Origin: Nymphaea colorata
Lineage: Eukaryota; Streptophyta; Magnoliopsida; Nymphaeales; Nymphaeaceae
Direction: 5' to 3'
Assembly: GCF_008831285.2 (NCBI RefSeq)
Contig: NC_045145.1
Coordinates: 21,700,802 to 21,760,801, forward strand
DNA: 60,000 bases
The notes beneath the pieces were generated by a model. That model searched no databases and had not been told where the DNA came from. It saw nothing but the letters and a program-made list of their open reading frames with translations. Positions 34,997 through 49,200 of this stretch are shown piece after piece (within the stretch, counting starts at the first letter, position 1; every line of letters starts with the position of its first letter). The position numbers were made by a program, and so were the translations under genes.

Positions 34997-37900
34997 TCTC
35001 TTGAAAAGCATGGTGGATATTGCTATCTGAGAGTTCAAGGCTTATATCTTACTAAACCAATAACATAGGTCATCTCAGTTTAATGCTAGAAAAATATGGG
35101 AAAAATGAAAACCAGAGTGACTTCTGGTCAATGACCCATCCTTTCATTAGTATCAAGTTCAGAGTATCATGAATCATCCCATGCACACGTGTATGTGTTG
35201 GTGTGGTTGCACGAAACTCATCTGTGAGCTGTATTTTGCAGATATGAGATTTTAGGTTTGCACCGTAATATGCTTCATCGAGTTGATTTTATGGACTGGG
35301 CTCCAGGTACGTTATGGTGGCAAACATTTATTTCCCCTTTTTGTAGTTGCAAGGAACTTGACTTTGCCTCATGCATTAGCTTGGCGCTAGTGGCCCTTTC
35401 ATGTTACATGCTATCCTAAGGATGCAATGACAATTTCACTGGAAAGATGCCTGTCATTCTTTTTTTTCAGATAGTCAGGAAAACGTGTCCATGGGGCAGG
35501 GAGATGGTTATAACAAACTAAGAGTAAAACTAGCTCGACCAAGATTTGTTCATTATAATGCATATATCTGAAAATTAAATTTAGATACAAAAAATTTTGA
35601 CTGATTATATTTTTATCTTTTTCTTCAATTGAATGTGGGTTTACTAGTTAAAAGATGTGATGAGATCATCTTCTGAAAAATCTCAACTGAATTGACACCC
35701 ATGAGCTATCTTAGACTATCTTCACTCAATGTGGATTATGATGAGGAAGAGGGGATAGGACATGATAATGAGTTTAGAATGGTTTTACCTCTTTAACTTT
35801 TGTATTTTTTATTATTAAATTAAATTAACGATTAGAACTCATAATATTAATTCAAAAAGAGTAATTTTCCCAGGTTGCATGTTCTTAGTTGATGGTGAGT
35901 ATATATTGATCAAGCCAACCATTACCTTCATGTTTTTCAAGTATCATCACCGCATAATGGTATTTGAGCCAGTATTCTCCTTTTCCCTGTCTCCCTTTCC
36001 CTGTCTCCCTTCCTGAGCTTCCCTTCCTAATCCATCTATATGCTATCTCACTTGCATGCACATGAGCGCAAAGACATATGTGTGCACTTGTTTGGATGTC
36101 TGTTATATGTTTTTGTACATTTTGTTTGTGTAAAGACATTGCCACAGATTGCAAGCAGCCATTTCAAAATTTTTAGCCGAACCCTATATTGTATCTCTCA
36201 AAGACTCAACAGTGTGACCTGGTTATTCTCTGAAGCATGCAACCTGACTTAGTTGAAACCTCTTGAAGAAGTTAGAGTTCTGTTAGATTCTCCATAGGTG
36301 TATTACTATTCACTACTCATTGTTTTCATTGGGTCCTGCCACACATGCGATGTAATTTTGACTACAAAGTACAAACTTCATGTTCTATAAAAGTTAGCAG
36401 CAGCACTTTAGCTTTTCGTCAGAATACTAATAATGCAGGTGAGAATGATAATGCAGGCGCACGATACTGTGCTATTATTGGTGAACTTAATAATTGGTCA
36501 CCAACAGATAACTGTGCTGGTGAGGGACACTTGGGCCGTGATGATTATGGTTATTGGCTAGTAATTTTAGAAGATAAGCTTAGGGAAGCAGAGACTGCTG
36601 AAGAATTCTATTTCCAGGAGTACAATTATGTAGATGATTTTGACAAAGGAGACAGCTGTGTTGATGTTGATGAGCTGATGAAAAGAATAGATGATGAATA
36701 CTGGGAGCCTGGAGAGGATCGTTTTATTAAGGCACCTTTTGAAGCTGCATCAAAGCTATATGAAGAAGTTTTTGGTCCTAATGGTCCTGAAAGGGAGGAA
36801 GAACTTGAAGAGATACCTGATGCCGAAACACGATATAAGGCATGGAAGGAGAAGCATAAAGACGATCCAAAGAGCAATTTACCATCATTTGATGTTATTG
36901 ACAATGGAAAAGAGTATGATATTTTCAACATTGTTGATGATCCTGTTTCGCGTGAAAAGTTTCGGAAGAAAAAGCCTCCTATTGCTTACTGGATAGAAAT
37001 GCGTAAAGGAAGAAAAGCATGGATGAAAAAATATCTACCTGCAATCTCTCATGGAAGCAGGTATAGGGTATACTTCAACACCCCTAGTGGGCCCTTGGAG
37101 CGCGTTCCTGCTTGGGCCACATATGTGCTTCCTGGTAAGCTTATACACATCATTTTTATGCACCTTTCATATAATTGGAAAAAAGTTAAATGCACTTCCT
37201 TTGCTTTTTTGAGCATTAGCACTCAAGGAACTACATGTCAGATTAATAAGTTTTGCTAGTCTAATTCAGCACTTGTTTTTGTCAAGTGTCATGACACCTA
37301 TTTAACCAGTTCCATTAGCACATGCACAAATTTATGTGTGTGGATGGTGCACTGGCAAGGACACCTACACCTATTTGACGTGGACCTCACCACGCACCGA
37401 TCACAACCGTCACATGACAAAGAAAGTATTCCTTTGTACGCCAAAGAAATGGAAACTTTCTTGGGTTTGGCAGAAGTTTGGGCACTAGTGCGAGTAGTTG
37501 GTGGTTTCATTCAAGGATTGAAGTTTCAAATTTTAGATCTTAGAAATTTCAGTAATTTTAGTTTTGGAAAATAAATACCGAGTATAACCTTCAAAGTTTA
37601 CCTTCAATATGAATTCAGATCTCCAATGTCAAACTCTGCATTGGCACAGGAAGGAAGTCTGTATCCCATCCTGAAAACAATTGTTTGAGTTGCTTTCAGC
37701 TTAGGAGTAACCCAAGAAAATATTTTGCATGACGACTGTTGATTGCACTTTTGTTATAGGGTCTTGACAGGAGGTGTTTGGAACTGCCATTCCGTATTGG
37801 TTTGGCTGAGTCATGGGTACCAACAACATAGAGAGTTGTAGCCAACTTATGCTGGTGGCATGACTTCTGCTACAGCCATTGCTACTACTGTACCTTGTTT

Positions 37901-40900
37901 GAATTATTGTTTTGTTTATGCTTTTTTACCTTTTTTGTTTTTATGAACATCTTCATATATAAGCCTGAGAGTTGGTGCGGCCTGACACATCCTACCATAT
38001 CAACTTGCGTCTGGCTGATTTCTTCTCTTATGTGGAAAAGAAATATTCTGGTTTGTGCTTATAACGTGCTGTGCTCATAATTTGTTCACGTCTTGCAGAT
38101 GAAGTTGGGAATCAATCATATGCACTGCATTGGGAACCATCTCCAGAATGTGCATATAGGTGGAAAAATAAGCGACCTGACAAACCAAAGTCACTTCGTA
38201 TCTATGAGTCCCATGTTGGCATTAGTAACTCGGAGCCAAAAATCTCGTCCTTCCGTGAATTCTCCTCAAAGGTGCCTGTTTTTGGAAAGCTCTCTTCCTT
38301 GGTGTGTTCTCTTATCATGATCTGTTTCTTTATTGCTGTAGGTCCTTCCCCATGTTAAAGAAGCTGGATACAATGCAATTCAGTTGATTGGTGTGCCAGA
38401 GCATAAGGACTACTCCTCTGTGGGTTATAAGGTGGAATTCTAAAGGGCATACCTTCAGATAACATTCCAGTTCTTATATTTATTAGCTTGTTAACTAATG
38501 ATGATTGCTTGTAGCTTATTATAACTGAAAATATTATAACTGAAAATAATCATATGGATTCTTCTTTACCAGTTCATTTCTTAATTATAGCCAATTGAGA
38601 TTTTAAATACCAAACTCTATAGAAAAATTACATGCTTCTAGAAATAAATAATGTATGTCTGATGTCGTGCAGTGGCAAAAGCTTGTGCAAGCGTTGTCAA
38701 TTTAATATCAGTACTCCTCTGCCTTATTTGCTTTTAATAAGCCTTAAATTGAAAATTTTCTTTTTTGCATGTACCTTTAGCTTCTTCATACCAACTGATA
38801 TTTAATCCAGCAGCTAGCCTGCTCTTGATATTGAATACTACATTTACTTGAGCGAGAGCCAACCACTTTTGTTGAGAAGTAGGAATTTTTCAATTATCCT
38901 TATCAAATAATTTGTTGTCTTTGTGGTTCCTTTCTATTTTCCTGCACAAGAAGGTAAAAGTAAGGTGATTGCTCCACAAGCTTAAATTTCCTCATTTATA
39001 TATTTTAGTAACATTGCTATAAACTAACTAAGATTACTAACCAAATGCACTGGTTCACGTACTTCACCAACATTAGCTACTTCAGGATGCACTTAAGTAG
39101 CATCTGGCATTTATTCAGCATGTCTTAAACCAACACATATATTAGCATCCTTGAATAAAGGCCATGTCATATGACATCTTCCAGGGCTTAAGGGAAAAAA
39201 CTGGGGTGTGTGGTGGGGGGGCGGGGGGAGGATGTGAGGTCCTGGCCTTACCATTTCCCCTGAAATTTTAAAGATACACATTTTTATTGTCTTCTTTTAA
39301 TAAAAATCCTTTTCCTTCCCCATGAAATTTAAAATATTATAACATTTCGTCCTGGATAAATTTTCTGGTTCCTGCCTGGAGTAAACTTGTCAAGATGCAG
39401 TAATGTCCCCTGGTCCCCACTTCCTTCTGCAGTATGCTAAGTATCAAATGCGTTAACATAAACTTGTCAAGGTGCAATAATGTCCCCACTTCCTTCTGTA
39501 GTAAGCTAAATATCAAATGCATCAACTTCACCACGTTATGTTTCTCAATGGCTTTATCTTAGCAGAGGATGGAATTTTGGTTCTCTGACATATCTTCAAT
39601 TTTTCAAACTGAAGAGTTTAAAATTTAGGAATTTAGTATGGTATGAAAAACAATAGTGCACCTAGGTGGCGCCGAGGCCCTAGGCACTTTTTTTACTAGG
39701 CTGGGCCACATAGGCTCAAAAAAACAGTTTTAAATTTGTATATCCTTTCTTCTTCTTCTTTGACTTTTACCTTTTCTCATTCTCTTTCTTCTGCCTTTTT
39801 CCTCGTTTTCTTCTTGTTTCTCTTCTCCTTCTCCTTCTTGCCCTTCTTCGTCCCTATTTTTTTTTAATTTCATATGCTGCTTTGACCCACCTAGGCACCA
39901 GGGCCACTGCCTATCCTGCCTAGCACTTTCAACTACTAAGGTTGAGAAGTTATTAGCCAAATTTAAAATAGAAGCCTTACCATGACACTTCAAACTTTGG
40001 GTATCATGGGATCACAGGTCTGGCTAGTCCGAAATTACAGCTAAGTTTGTGTTGACGGGATATAGATCCAGTATGTCAGCTTTATAATTTTGCTGATGAA
40101 AACTGAGAAGTAGGGAAAATGATTGAGAGGTTAACCTTGTTCATGATGTTAGGGAATTGGATGTAAATTTACGCATGCATGTTGGCTTGTTTGCAACATG
40201 TATACCTTTTCACTGGAGTATAAAGTCAGAAACAAATATGATTTGGACATGGATGGAAATTACTTATGGTAAGATTAGTTTAAATTGGTGCTAATTTTTT
40301 CTTCAAAGTTTCACTCTACTATTGGTTGGCAAAAGAATCTGGTAGACTAGTTTCTCAGAAGTGTCGTAAGAGAAAGACATCAATGGAGGTATGTATGATG
40401 AATGGTGAGCTTTGGATAGTTGCGGGCTGTTATTGGATTGTAGCATGAACTGGGCATGAATGTATATATTTTCATTCAATTAACTTCAGTCAGCTGTGAT
40501 AATACTTTGAGCTTGAAGTATTTATCTATGTTCATGCAAATGCTTTTACTGGAAGAATGAGATAGGATAATGGCAGGAGATCTAAGTTGCTGAAGTCAAA
40601 AACTTCATTGGCTGTAAGAATCATAAACTTGATCGACCTCTGCAGCTTAGGGCTTCCTTCAGAATGTTGTTCCTTGTGATGGGGTTACTTATGCTTTGCA
40701 CTCTTCTTTTTTATTATGTTTCGCACTAGGTACTTGAGTCTTTATTTACTTAGTGATGGTTCTTCGGTTCCAATTGTGGCTCAAATATTTTTAAGTTTCT
40801 AGTACAGCTTGTACATTTGCAAAATGGGAAATGAATGCCATTCTCATTGTAGGTGGTAAATGAGTAAAAGTAAACTTTTCTTGAACATCTACCAGTCTTT

Positions 40901-43114
40901 GTCTTGAGGCCCTCTTATTCCGTAACTGATTTCTTAACTTTGGTGATGGTGTGCAGGTCACAAATTTTTTTGCTGTAAGCAGTAGATTTGGCACACCTGA
41001 AGAATTCAAACATTTGGTAGATGAAGCTCATGGTTATTGTCCTTGACCACTTCATTATGCATTGAATATCTTAGGCACTAATATTGGCTGCAATTCCTTT
41101 TCTTTAATGTATGAATTTTACATTATATATGTATTGCCATGTCCTCCAAAGGGAATTACCTTTAGGCTTCCTGTGGCATATCCATGCAATAGAGTAAGAT
41201 ATGGAGGAAAAACTTGTAGATTGCAGTCTACTCTAACATGACATAATGGAAATCTCAATTGGTGAAGAGAAAAGGTCCAACATATCTATACATGTGGGAA
41301 ATTAAGGCTAGAAAAATTCACTACTAGAAGCTTTGCAACATCTTCCCAAGAGGAATAAAAAGACAGCAATGATGTAACCCAATCCTACAAGCACTATCTT
41401 GAGGTGACAGAAAGTAATTCTTGAAGAACCATAGTTTTAGTTTCAGTAGATGACCAAGGAATAGTTCTTGAGTTGTGGCTATTTCATACAATAGAAGTAA
41501 CCAAGTTAGACCCATCATGCTGCTTCATTAAGTTTTTCAATCATGTGTAATTGTCACAGTGATTAGAAATTAGATAGATATCAAGTTGAATTCTTATTGT
41601 TCTGTGTACCACAGATTCCATCAACTTTCTTCTGAAATTTATTGATGATAGATTAGTTTGAAGGAAAAATATTTAGTAAGAATTGGGACAGAATGGGAAC
41701 AGTTCAATACTTGAATCATCAAGGTTCATTCATTCATGCAAAGGCCTTAACTGCAAGGACCAGGAATGGCTTGAGTACATCTAACAAAAAGATTAATACT
41801 AAATTTCAGAACTAGACCGCACCATCTTCATAGTTTTATAGACTTAGGAATGTGTGAGTTCAAGAAGGCAAGGCTAAGCACGGTATTTTCTTTTTACATC
41901 TCACTTTGATACTATCAGAGTTCCATTAAAGTGTTTATAGTTAATGTTCCTAATGATTTTTTTTTGCTTTGTCTGGTTAGGGCTAGGACTGCTAGTCTTT
42001 CTAGATATTGTCCATTCATATGCAGCTGCTGATGAAATGGTTGGACTATCTCTATATGATGGATCAAATGACTGCTATTTTCATACTGGTAAGCTGATTA
42101 AGAATTATGGTAAATAAAACAATTCTATTGACTTGGTAGATGTGGATGCTGGTGCTACTTATCTTTACCATTTGAACATTTCAATCAGGCTTTAATTTTT
42201 AACATGTCATTCAAACGTCTCTGGGATGTGTGCGTTTTTGGTTTTCTAACACCAAAATCCTTTTTCTGATGAAAGCCCTGACCTTGTAGGTAAGCGTGGA
42301 ATGCACAAGTTCTGGGGAACAAGAATGTTTAAGTATGGTGATCCTGATGTGCTGCATTTTCTTCTTTCTAATTTGAGATGGTAAGCTGTTTAATTCTTTT
42401 CTTGGAATATTTGTGTTTTCTGGTGACCCACTGATCACAATGAATAGTTGTGGCTTCAAGTTGGATCATTCTTGTTCTTGTATTCCCTTGAGCAACTTAC
42501 ATTGAGGCTTTTTATTCAGGTGGGTTGAGGAATATAAAGTTGATGGGTTCCAGTTTCATTCTCTGCCTTCCATGATGTATACTCACAATGGTTTTGCTTC
42601 ATTCACCGGAGATATTGAAGAGTTTGTACCCATTACCTGATTCTAAATTTTCTGTGTTTATGTAGCATGTACATTTCTTTGTGCCTATAGAATTACTGGT
42701 CCACACAGCATAGCTATTAAATTGACTTTTGTCCTCTTGTCAGTACATTGTGTGTCTGTTACTTCCATTGTCCTCCCATCCTTAATTACCAACTTTCCGA
42801 GTTCTACTGTTTCATTCTTCCTATCAGACAGGGTTGGATTAGACCTGTTCTGTACATGCCCATGCACATATATGCACACATGCGTATGTTGACTTTGGTG
42901 CACAAGTATTTCTGATAGCCTTCCTTTTTGGAGGGAAAAATATGGCCATGTGGATGTGATCTTTCACGCATAGTTAGTGTTGTTGATAGTTTCGACTTTC
43001 ATACATCTCAATAATATCAGCTGAAAAGAATAAAAAAAAATGGAAATTTTTCGTTATATTTTGAAAATATCACTAGCTTCAGTTTCTTTTGTGGGATTTC
43101 TAAAACGTTATTTT

Positions 43115-43202
<88 letters not shown>

Positions 43203-46200
43203 TCCGAGTATTTTCAAGGGCTTGAAAATAATGTAGTTTAAATTTTCTATGTAGGAAAAAATCATCTTTTCGTGAACATGACTAAGAGCTACTTTATAGT
43301 AAATAAACTATGACAATCACATGTACAGGCTCAGAAACACTTCAACCTAATGCGGTCCCCAAGCTGGAAAACTTTGTCATTTATGTAATACTGAAATTTG
43401 TGTTTGTGTTTCCAGGTATGCAAATCAGTATGTTGACAAAGATGCACTGATATACCTAATTTTAGCAAATGAAATGTTGCACGAACTTTATCCTGGGATT
43501 GTAACTATTGCCGAAGATGTAAGTTTTCATCTATAATTGGATTGACAAAGTACTTTTTCGTCTGCATAACATTTGCCTTTAGTTTGCATGCTATCGTTTA
43601 TTTAAGTTTCTTCTGCTATTTTATTATTTTTTATTTGCTTTCCATGTATGAAATTTTGGACAACCATAATGAACAAACCTGAGAAATTTGTACTGGCTCA
43701 TTAAATAGTAAATTTAAACAAATAGGTTTATGAGAATGTCCAGAACCAAATTTCATACACTGACAAGCTGCTGTCATCATCTTTATTGTGCACATCTGTT
43801 CAATTTTTTGGTATTACATGGGTATAGTTAGTAGGTAAACATAGATAACTGGTATTGCGCGTAAGGTCATGCATTTTCCTTGTTGAAGTTATACCATTTT
43901 TTGGCTAAAAATGGTTATCAATCATCCTTGTGTTGAACAGGCTACACTCTACCCTGGACTTTGTGAGCCAATTTCTCAAGGTGGACTGGGCTTTGATTTC
44001 TATGTTAATATGGCAGTACCTAGGATGTGGTTGTGGCTTCTTGAGAATGTTCCTGATAAAGACTGGAGTATGGAGCAGGTAGACCTTTCAACTTCAATGC
44101 TTTTGCTTTTAGAATAAATTGGTATGCTAAAAGATATCTGTATACCTTTACTTTCTCTTTTTCTATCTTGTTTTCTTTATTGTTTCGAGCAGACTGCTTT
44201 AGTGTCTTAGAAGGAAAATGCCTTAAGATGGTGGAAACTTTATCTTGTGGATAATTAACTTGTCTTCCTGATGCATGAGTGGCTGCTGATGAGGGAAAGC
44301 CTTTACAAATCTAGTTCTTTCTCAACACTGTTTCTTTATCTTATGGGCTGCTGATGAGGGAAAGCCTTTACAAATCTAGTTCTTTCTCGACACTATTTTT
44401 TTATCTTATGGGTTAAAAGGAAGAAAGATATTATCTCCCAAACATCCATCTTCCAGATTTTGCTTGTTTTTTTTTTCCTTCCTGAGGACACTTCTCTTAT
44501 CCTTAACCCTCTTATGTGTATTTCATATCATCTTCCTTAAGTTTTGTTCATCATCATCTTCTGTAGCAGAATGTAATAAAAGAACCATGAGCATCTATTA
44601 GCAATATGATATTCATAGAGCTATTAAGTGAATTGCTCATCATTATCAAGTTCTACATCAGAAAGTTACAAAGTTAAGAGTTATAAGCATTGTAAGTGAC
44701 ATGATATTCTTAAACATTAACTGAAATTATTTCTATAGGGCAGCTAATTTCTTTTCCCCTTATATGTAGTTGAAATTTGAGCAAATAGATGTCAGTAGGC
44801 TTGCACTGTATTCTGTCATTTTACTTTGCATCCAGTGGGTTCAAGTAGGTTTATACATTGACTTTATGATGAAACCCATCTAACTTTTAGTTACTAATGT
44901 CACTGCTACTTGTAAATATCATTGTATTTTTGTCATTTTTGAGATGGTCAAGATTATCTGAATGTAATATTTTAAAAATGTTGCCAAAAAATAAATATTG
45001 AGATAATATCATAGTAATTTTCCTTAGGAGAAGTGTTAATTTTGAATATGCAATTTTTTTATTTAAAAAACTTTTGTGAAAAGTTGTCAATTTTGTAAAG
45101 TAAAAAGTCATTTTTTCATATTTTTGTTCTCCGTTATGGTTATAATTTTTTTTTATTCTGAGATATTCCTTAGTAAAAAAGATGTTTAGAAGAATCCTGA
45201 GAATGATATTTTTTATTATGCTTCAACTTTTATTCAATGGATAAGGCCTTGCATTTTTTCATGGGATATCTTCTTTGTCTAGGATTACTGAGGTTATGCA
45301 CTTGATATGTCCTAGAGCCTTTGTCACATGGGTCCTCCTAAATGCCTGGTGAACCTGTGTTTCGCCTATATCGATGCTAGTGCTCGTGCTTCTCAGGGCA
45401 CAGCACGTTCGGTGCGGTCAGCTGAATCGGACCAAAATTGACCATTTTAAATGTGCATCTGAGTAACATAGCTCTAATACAAAAAAAATTATATGTAAAT
45501 ATAGATAAATAAAGCCTCTAAACAGTCAAATTGCTATATAACTAATGACACATACACACACACACACACACACAAACATATATATACAGCACCCGCACTC
45601 CACACCCAGGTGACGTAGCCTGGACTTCAAGGAAAAATTCAAGGGCTCTTGTTCACAAGTTATTGCTCGAGTTTTTTGATGTGTTGCTCAAGTTATTAAG
45701 CCCTTGTGATAAGTTGACTTAGGACCTTCAAGTTGAAGGAGGTCAAGAGTTCAGCACATGGGAGCATCTCTTGGCATAATATTGTGCACATCTACCTAAC
45801 CCCACTTTGCCAATAAAAGAGGGACAAATTGGCTACTGCCACTTGTGCTTACTGATGTCGGATGATTTAGTAAATGTGTTGAATCTTTAGTTTATAACCA
45901 TGCCTCTTTTCAACTTTACATTTCTTTTGTAATAAGATAAAATTTTGAACTACTTAATTAGATGATACTGATACTCATATTGTTATCTGTGCAGATTGTA
46001 CTTACTCTTAGAGGAAGTCTACAAAATGTGGGAAAGATGCTTGTCTATGCTGAAAACCACAACCAGGTTTGTGTTTATCTTGTTTTCCTTCCAATCATGT
46101 GTCTCTGCTTGTGGAAATGATATTCAGCTTCCTTTATATGCAGACCAAGTGCGCTAGATTATCATATCTTGATGGCCCATGTGTTTGCTCTTTTCTGGTT

Positions 46201-49200
46201 GATATGGTGAATGTTTAAGAGTAAAGATGTTTATTTTCTCTGTTCTTTTAATCGAACAAGGAACCTGTTACCCATTCTTTATGATCTATTTTTTTATGTG
46301 TTCTTGCAATAGGTGACTCTTTCTTGTCTGACTTGGATGCTGACATGCTCTTGCTTTTTTCAGTCAATCTCTGGAGGGAAGTCATTTGCTGAAATATTGT
46401 TTGGTGGAGATGAAAAGTGTTCAGACAGCCAGCACCTACGAGCTTCTTCATTGTATAATGTACTTTCTTTGTCTGAGTTTTTTCTTTTTCATTTTCCTCA
46501 AACTTGTTTTGATACCAAGTATAGGCTTGCTGTGCATTATCACACAGCTGGTGATACATTGAACTGGGACTTCTAGTCCTGAATCTGAATATGAGCTACT
46601 GGTGCTGTTGTACCTAAATATGCAAAAATAGTGGTCAAAGCTGTTTTCTTTGCACATTCATTTGTCACAAACATGGTAGTTGCTGGACCAGTAGGGAATT
46701 TTTCAACTTCTTTTGTCCTTCCCCATCAATATGCAATTTTATAGTAGCCTTATGAATTCTGACCTTGGAGAATTTGTCAAGGTGCCAATAGTAAAAAGTA
46801 TTAGAAGCATGTCTCTTTGGTTGCTATGATTCATGAGACCTCATATTTTTCCTTTGTTCAAACTCAGCACTCCTGAACTGCTGTCAGCATATGCATATGT
46901 ATGTGTGATATTCATATAGCCCCTTATAAGTCTGGCATTGTAAGTTTATTCTTACAGAAAGCATTTGAGATCAGATCACGCCCTGCTTGGGTCACCTAAC
47001 AACATGGACCAATTATCTGCTCTTGTGAGAGTTGTCCGTACTGATGAGAGTACACTGACAACCAGATGGACTCTCACGGGTGGGGGACTTAGTGAGGTGA
47101 AAAGTGTGGTACACTGGTACCCTGATCTCTACTCTAAAGCAGAATCTTGGCACAAATTATCAAATTCTCTTGATCAATGCAAATTGGAGAGCTTTTGCAT
47201 CATTTCTACAAAGTAATCTCTTACTTGAAGTATCATACGTTACATTCTATGATTCTACCATAATAAATTAAAATTTAAAAGGATATGATCACAGAGAAAA
47301 TAATAATAATATTAAAGTACTTTGATTTGATTCCTAGAAAGGCAAACAAAGATGCAGTGCAAATAAAAATGAAGTCCCTTAATTTTAGAACAAAAAGAAC
47401 TGCTCTAGCCCTTGGGCACTTCCCGTTGCTAGAACGATAATTACAACAATGCCCGTTGGGCATTGCTTTTATTACATTAAGAATAAAAAGAAAAGAAAAG
47501 AAACAAAACTACTTATGCTAAGAAATGAAGAAATGATATTTACAGCAAGGCATATGCAAACATATATTTTAATGTTGATGACATATAACATTATTTTTGT
47601 TTCCGAGGCATTAAACATTTATATTAAGAAAGGCAATGTCACACTGATAGTGAGTCCCCCTTACACAGCTTCCTTGTGATTCATCTGCTGCTTACTTATG
47701 CGAGTTCGACTCTGCTTGGTCTTTGAGGCCTCAGGATGGTGCAATTTCCTGATTTTATATAGCATAACTTAGCAGTCTGGAAACAACAGGCATGTGACAG
47801 CACTAAGACAAATCAAGTTCTGTATGTAATTTCATGTATTTTTCAATATGTGATTCACTTTAACTGTAACTTGCATGTCTTTTAAGAATGTGTTCATGAG
47901 TTTGTTGCTGTTACAGGATGCAATAGTTGCTTTCCTTGTGGCAGGAAAATGGTCCATTAAAAACTATACAATTCCAATGGTGGACGACAAGTTTTTTCTA
48001 GCTTAACCAATAAAGCCGGAAAATGCATGTTAGGAGTCTAGACCAGTAAAAAGAAAAAGTAATATTGCAGACATGATGGAAGAATATGCAAAATGTTGGT
48101 TGTTAATCAATATGCTTGCTTCCCCTTTACGGTTTGTGTTTTTATGCATAAAGTCATGTTAAAAGCTTAAAACTTGCATTTTGTGGGATTTGTGTTTTGT
48201 ATGGCTTCAGATGATCAAGTTGCTTACACTTTCTATGGTGGGACATGCTTACCTCAGCTTCATGGGAAATGAGTTTGGCCACCCAAAGGTGCATGTTTCC
48301 CCCTTTTCTTATACCTAGTTATTATATTTATCGTTTCAGCTTTATGACTTCTGTTTTTCCCTTCAGAGGGTTGAGATGCCAATAACAAGTAACAACTTCT
48401 CTTTTGAGTTTGCAAAACGTCAATGGGACCTACTGGGCGTGCAAATCCATAAAGATCTCTTCTTGTTTGACAAGGTACGTGACCCTCTCTGCATGGTTTG
48501 ATCTCCATGTGCTCAACCCTCAACAACTATTCTTGAAAACTGAAAGAAACATCATTTGAATATCTTGTCACTTTTCTTATCTCTAAAAGAAGACCATTAA
48601 CAATCCAAAATTCTATATCAGGATTTGATAAAATTGGACCAAGATGAGAGAATTCTTTCAAGGGGGTCTTCCAATATTCATCATGTCGATGATTCTAAGA
48701 TGGTAATGTCTAATTCCTAAGAAAGTTTATATACTGGTTTTAACTTCTGGTCAAGGTGCTAGTATCTGCATGTGATGCTTTTTGCGGTTGTAAAGAGACT
48801 TGTAAAAAATTACGTTAAAGAGTTTCAATTTTAGATTTCCTAACTCTTGGCAAAAACTTGAAAACTTTTCATCTTGGTCCTTAATGATTATGTAATCATG
48901 GACTTTCATGGAAATTTGATGCAGATGGCTGCAAGCTTCTGTTGCGTAATGGGAAAGCTTTCGATATTTAGCAAGTTAGCATGGATGAATATGAATTTGT
49001 GCAGATTGTCCTTAGCATGGTTTTGCTTTCTGGAAGACATACACACACTTGCACACATAAAAGAGAGAGGGGGAGATCTCATACGCATGTGCATACATAC
49101 TTTCTCCTGCTTGAAGGAATGTGTACCAAACCTCCTCTCCCAAACCTCTGTTGTATGCAGTGCGTGTTGGAACTCTGTCAAATACCTATGCATGTGTGCA

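Noticed and set aside
36345-36456. 5' extension of exon 4 of the branching-enzyme-like gene to an ATG at 36345
   Set aside because: The extension has no family similarity, while the GCAG acceptor at 36456 joins exon 3 exactly at the WAPG|ARYCAI context.
43017-43265. Frames with Tyr-Ile repeats on both strands
   Set aside because: They are translations of the (TA)40 microsatellite.
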